Source: Actinomycetes bacterium (GTDB taxonomy: Bacteria; Actinomycetota; Acidimicrobiia; Acidimicrobiales; RAAP-2). Taken from it: 6,936 bases of DNA. The position numbers and the translations under genes were made by a program. The stretch covers positions 1 through 6,936 of the forward strand of contig JAJZSX010000125.1 of the NCBI GenBank assembly GCA_021849435.1, read 5' to 3'. Positions 5,712-6,936 of this stretch are shown here, one piece after another; within the stretch, counting starts at the first letter, position 1; each line of letters starts with the position of its first letter. The notes beneath the pieces were generated by a model, which worked only from the letters and a program-made list of their open reading frames with translations, ran no database searches and was not told the DNA's origin.

Positions 5712-5975
5712 ATGAATGAATTTCTCGGCTTTCTTACGCCAGGCCCTTTTTACGCTCTGGCCGTTCTGGCTTGTCCCGTTGGGATGGGCGCAATGATGTG
5801 GTTCATGATGCGCGGTGGACAGCAGGGCCAGCAGATGGGTCAGTCTTCGGGGCCTATGGAATCCTCAACCGACCTTGAACGCGAGACCGAGTTAGCTCGG
5901 CTGCGAGCCGAGATCGACGAGATTCGGGCGAAGCAAACGGAGCGGGACATCGACTTGAGTACTGAGCGGAAGTGA
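5712..5975 (+). CDS. Small membrane protein with Cys/Met-rich helix and C-terminal coiled coil
   Basis: 87 residues, family not recognised with certainty. A single N-terminal membrane segment (about 12-33) reads ALAVLACPVGMGAMMWFMM and carries Cys21, Met25, Met28, Met29, Met32 and Met33. A Gly/Gln-rich linker with Met42 follows, then a charged heptad-like helix (about 53-80; LERETELARLRAEIDEIRAK). Cys/Met clusters in membrane helices are typical ligands for Cu(I) and other soft metals, and similar small proteins sit beside metal-resistance genes, but metal binding here is inference. The start is firm: ATG 6 nt after AGAGGAG. The stop overlaps the next start (GTGA), so the two are co-translated. 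The dyad upstream suggests BlaI-type control. It could be an accessory or regulatory subunit of a membrane complex. Confidence 0.8.
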   Translation: MNEFLGFLTPGPFYALAVLACPVGMGAMMWFMMRGGQQGQQMGQSSGPMESSTDLERETELARLRAEIDEIRAKQTERDIDLSTERK

Positions 5976-6199
5976 ACCTCGTCGTCCCCGCTCTCGTTCT
6001 CGTCGGCGCGGTCCTATCGACCTACTTTTTCTGCGTGCGGCCCATGCGGCGAGGCGAGTGTACGTCGATGAACACCTTGCCGACGCGCAACGACAACGTC
6101 ACAACTTCGTCGAACTTTGACGCTGACCTGGTCAAAGCCCGTGAAGAGTTGGCCCTACTTCGCAAACGAACTGAAGTTGTCGGACACGAGCTGGGTTAG
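5972..6199 (+). CDS. Second small membrane protein with Cys/Met motif and coiled coil
   Basis: 75 residues from GTG 5972, which overlaps the preceding TGA. It mirrors its neighbour: an N-terminal membrane segment (about 3-21, VVPALVLVGAVLSTYFF), then CVRPMRRGECTSM with Cys21, Met25, Cys30 and Met33. A polar linker and a charged coiled-coil-like helix (about 50-72, DADLVKAREELALLRKR) follow. Cys21 and Met25 occupy the same positions as in the upstream protein, although the remaining sequences differ. The layout suggests two subunits that pair through their helices and share a metal or thiol site near the membrane face; this is inference. There is no strong own ribosome site, so coupling is likely. 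The gene ends at TAG 6197-6199, 156 bp before the end of a convergent gene. That gap holds no clear terminator hairpin that I could find. Confidence 0.72.
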   Translation: MNLVVPALVLVGAVLSTYFFCVRPMRRGECTSMNTLPTRNDNVTTSSNFDADLVKAREELALLRKRTEVVGHELG

Positions 6200-6355
6200 C
6201 TTTCTTGGCGTACGTTGAACGACCACTCGATAAAACAGGCGTTCGAGCGGCTGTACCTCTGGAGTGCTCGACATGGACGCCAGATGCCGACAAACCCGGG
6301 CCGATTCACATTCGAACCTTGGCAGTAGTCGAACGCCGGGCGGCCCACTGGACTA

Positions 6356-6936
6356 TCACCGAAGTGAATTGGCCTCACGCAATAGTTGCGACATTGTACT
6401 CACCGGCACACTGTTCTCATACGCAATACGACGATTCGAGGAAACGAAGAAGTACTTGTCTGGAGTTCTCGACGGATCGTAGGCGTAGCTGAGCGACTTC
6501 GACGCGAGTCCCCAGGTCCAGGTTGGGTTGGCGAATGTCAATCCCGCGGCGGCCTTCGCAAACTCAGTGAGGTTTGTGGCGGCGCGGCGGCCAGAACCGA
6601 GGTCGCCGTAGAGATCGAGCACGAGTACGTGCACGTGATCGTGCGCGAGCTCACGTAAATGTTGGGCGACTGCGGGGATGCTCACCACGCAGCTGGCGCA
6701 TCCAGCGACCACGAACCACACCATGGTCGTACGTCTTCCGAAGTATGAGTCGAGGCTCACGGTTCGATCGGACGTTGTTGTGAAGGTGCCGGTTGGCGCG
6801 AGTCGGCCCACCGAGGCGTTCGGACGTGACGTTGCTGAAGCCGGATTGGCACCGTTCGCCACAATAGAAAGAACTAGCACCAGTAGAACGGCGAGCACCA
6901 GTCCGAGTACCGGCGCGCGGAACCAACGGTGCCGCA
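6356..6936 (-). CDS. Membrane-anchored thioredoxin-fold (TlpA/redoxin-like) protein, 5' partial
   Basis: The frame is open to the right edge, so the start lies outside; a GTG at 6896-6898 is a poor start because basic residues of the anchor (RHRWFRAPV) lie upstream of it. Visible order: basic N-terminus, hydrophobic helix (LGLVLAVLLVLVLSIVA), Ala/Ser/Pro-rich linker, then a redoxin domain. The strand TTMVWFVVAG leads into CASC (CxxC; Cys67 and Cys70 counted from the GTG). TPDKYFFVSSNRRIAY holds the likely cis-Pro and the last strands. This is the layout of extracytoplasmic thiol-disulfide proteins such as TlpA/ResA, which reduce or oxidise exported proteins, including metal-site cysteines in cytochrome and copper-centre assembly. 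CASC differs from the WCxxC of many relatives: Gly precedes the first Cys. It converges on the two Cys-bearing small proteins, possibly a functional neighbourhood. Partner genes upstream would be beyond the window. Confidence 0.85.
   Translation of the reverse strand, partial: RHRWFRAPVLGLVLAVLLVLVLSIVANGANPASATSRPNASVGRLAPTGTFTTTSDRTVSLDSYFGRRTTMVWFVVAGCASCVVSIPAVAQHLRELAHDHVHVLVLDLYGDLGSGRRAATNLTEFAKAAAGLTFANPTWTWGLASKSLSYAYDPSRTPDKYFFVSSNRRIAYENSVPVSTMSQLLREANSLR

Noticed and set aside
6205..6492. Plus-strand frame of 95 codons after the second small protein gene
   Set aside because: TTG start without a Shine-Dalgarno, no domain or membrane segment, and its second half is antisense to the convincing redoxin gene.

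Overview
The window looks like a chromosomal segment of a moderately high-GC bacterium, most likely an actinomycete. The basis is roughly 60 % GC by eye, GTG and TTG starts, a MacB-type permease split from its ATPase as in Gram-positives, and a possible Actinobacteria-type BlaI/MecI operator. Nothing in the sequence fixes the genus. An acidophilic or metal-exposed actinobacterium would fit but is not proven.

Left part (1-4829, + strand): a tightly packed export operon. It begins inside a HlyD/MacA-type membrane-fusion (adaptor) gene that enters from the left edge. An in-frame amber codon at 275-277 interrupts that gene, in the lipoyl-like domain, exactly where a Gln codon would be expected. 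The adaptor coiled coil is built from six 25-residue units. An ABC ATPase (TTG start, 4-bp overlap, very strong Shine-Dalgarno) and a MacB/FtsX permease (4-bp ATGA overlap) follow. After 30 bp comes a secreted SGNH/GDSL-type hydrolase. Together they resemble YknXYZ/MacAB-like exporters with an extracytoplasmic esterase-like partner.

Middle part (4830-5711): almost 900 bp without a convincing intact gene, but not empty. It holds a hairpin after the operon, a tRNA 3'-end fragment on the minus strand (variable loop, T-arm, acceptor 3' strand and CCA, but no 5' half), a helically phased set of YGTCC repeats beside it, a short minus-strand reading frame, a GC-rich hairpin and a probable IS3-family transposase tail. 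This reads as the worn end of an integrated element whose body would lie to the right.

Right part (5712-6936): a BlaI/MecI-like dyad (CTACTA-N7-TAGTAG) sits just upstream of two overlapping genes for small membrane proteins. Each has one N-terminal membrane segment carrying Cys21 and Met25 and a charged C-terminal coiled coil. A gene for a membrane-anchored thioredoxin-fold protein with a CASC motif converges on them and runs off the right edge. Metal- or thiol-linked envelope function is a reasonable inference for this group. The paired small proteins are the best candidate for something undescribed.
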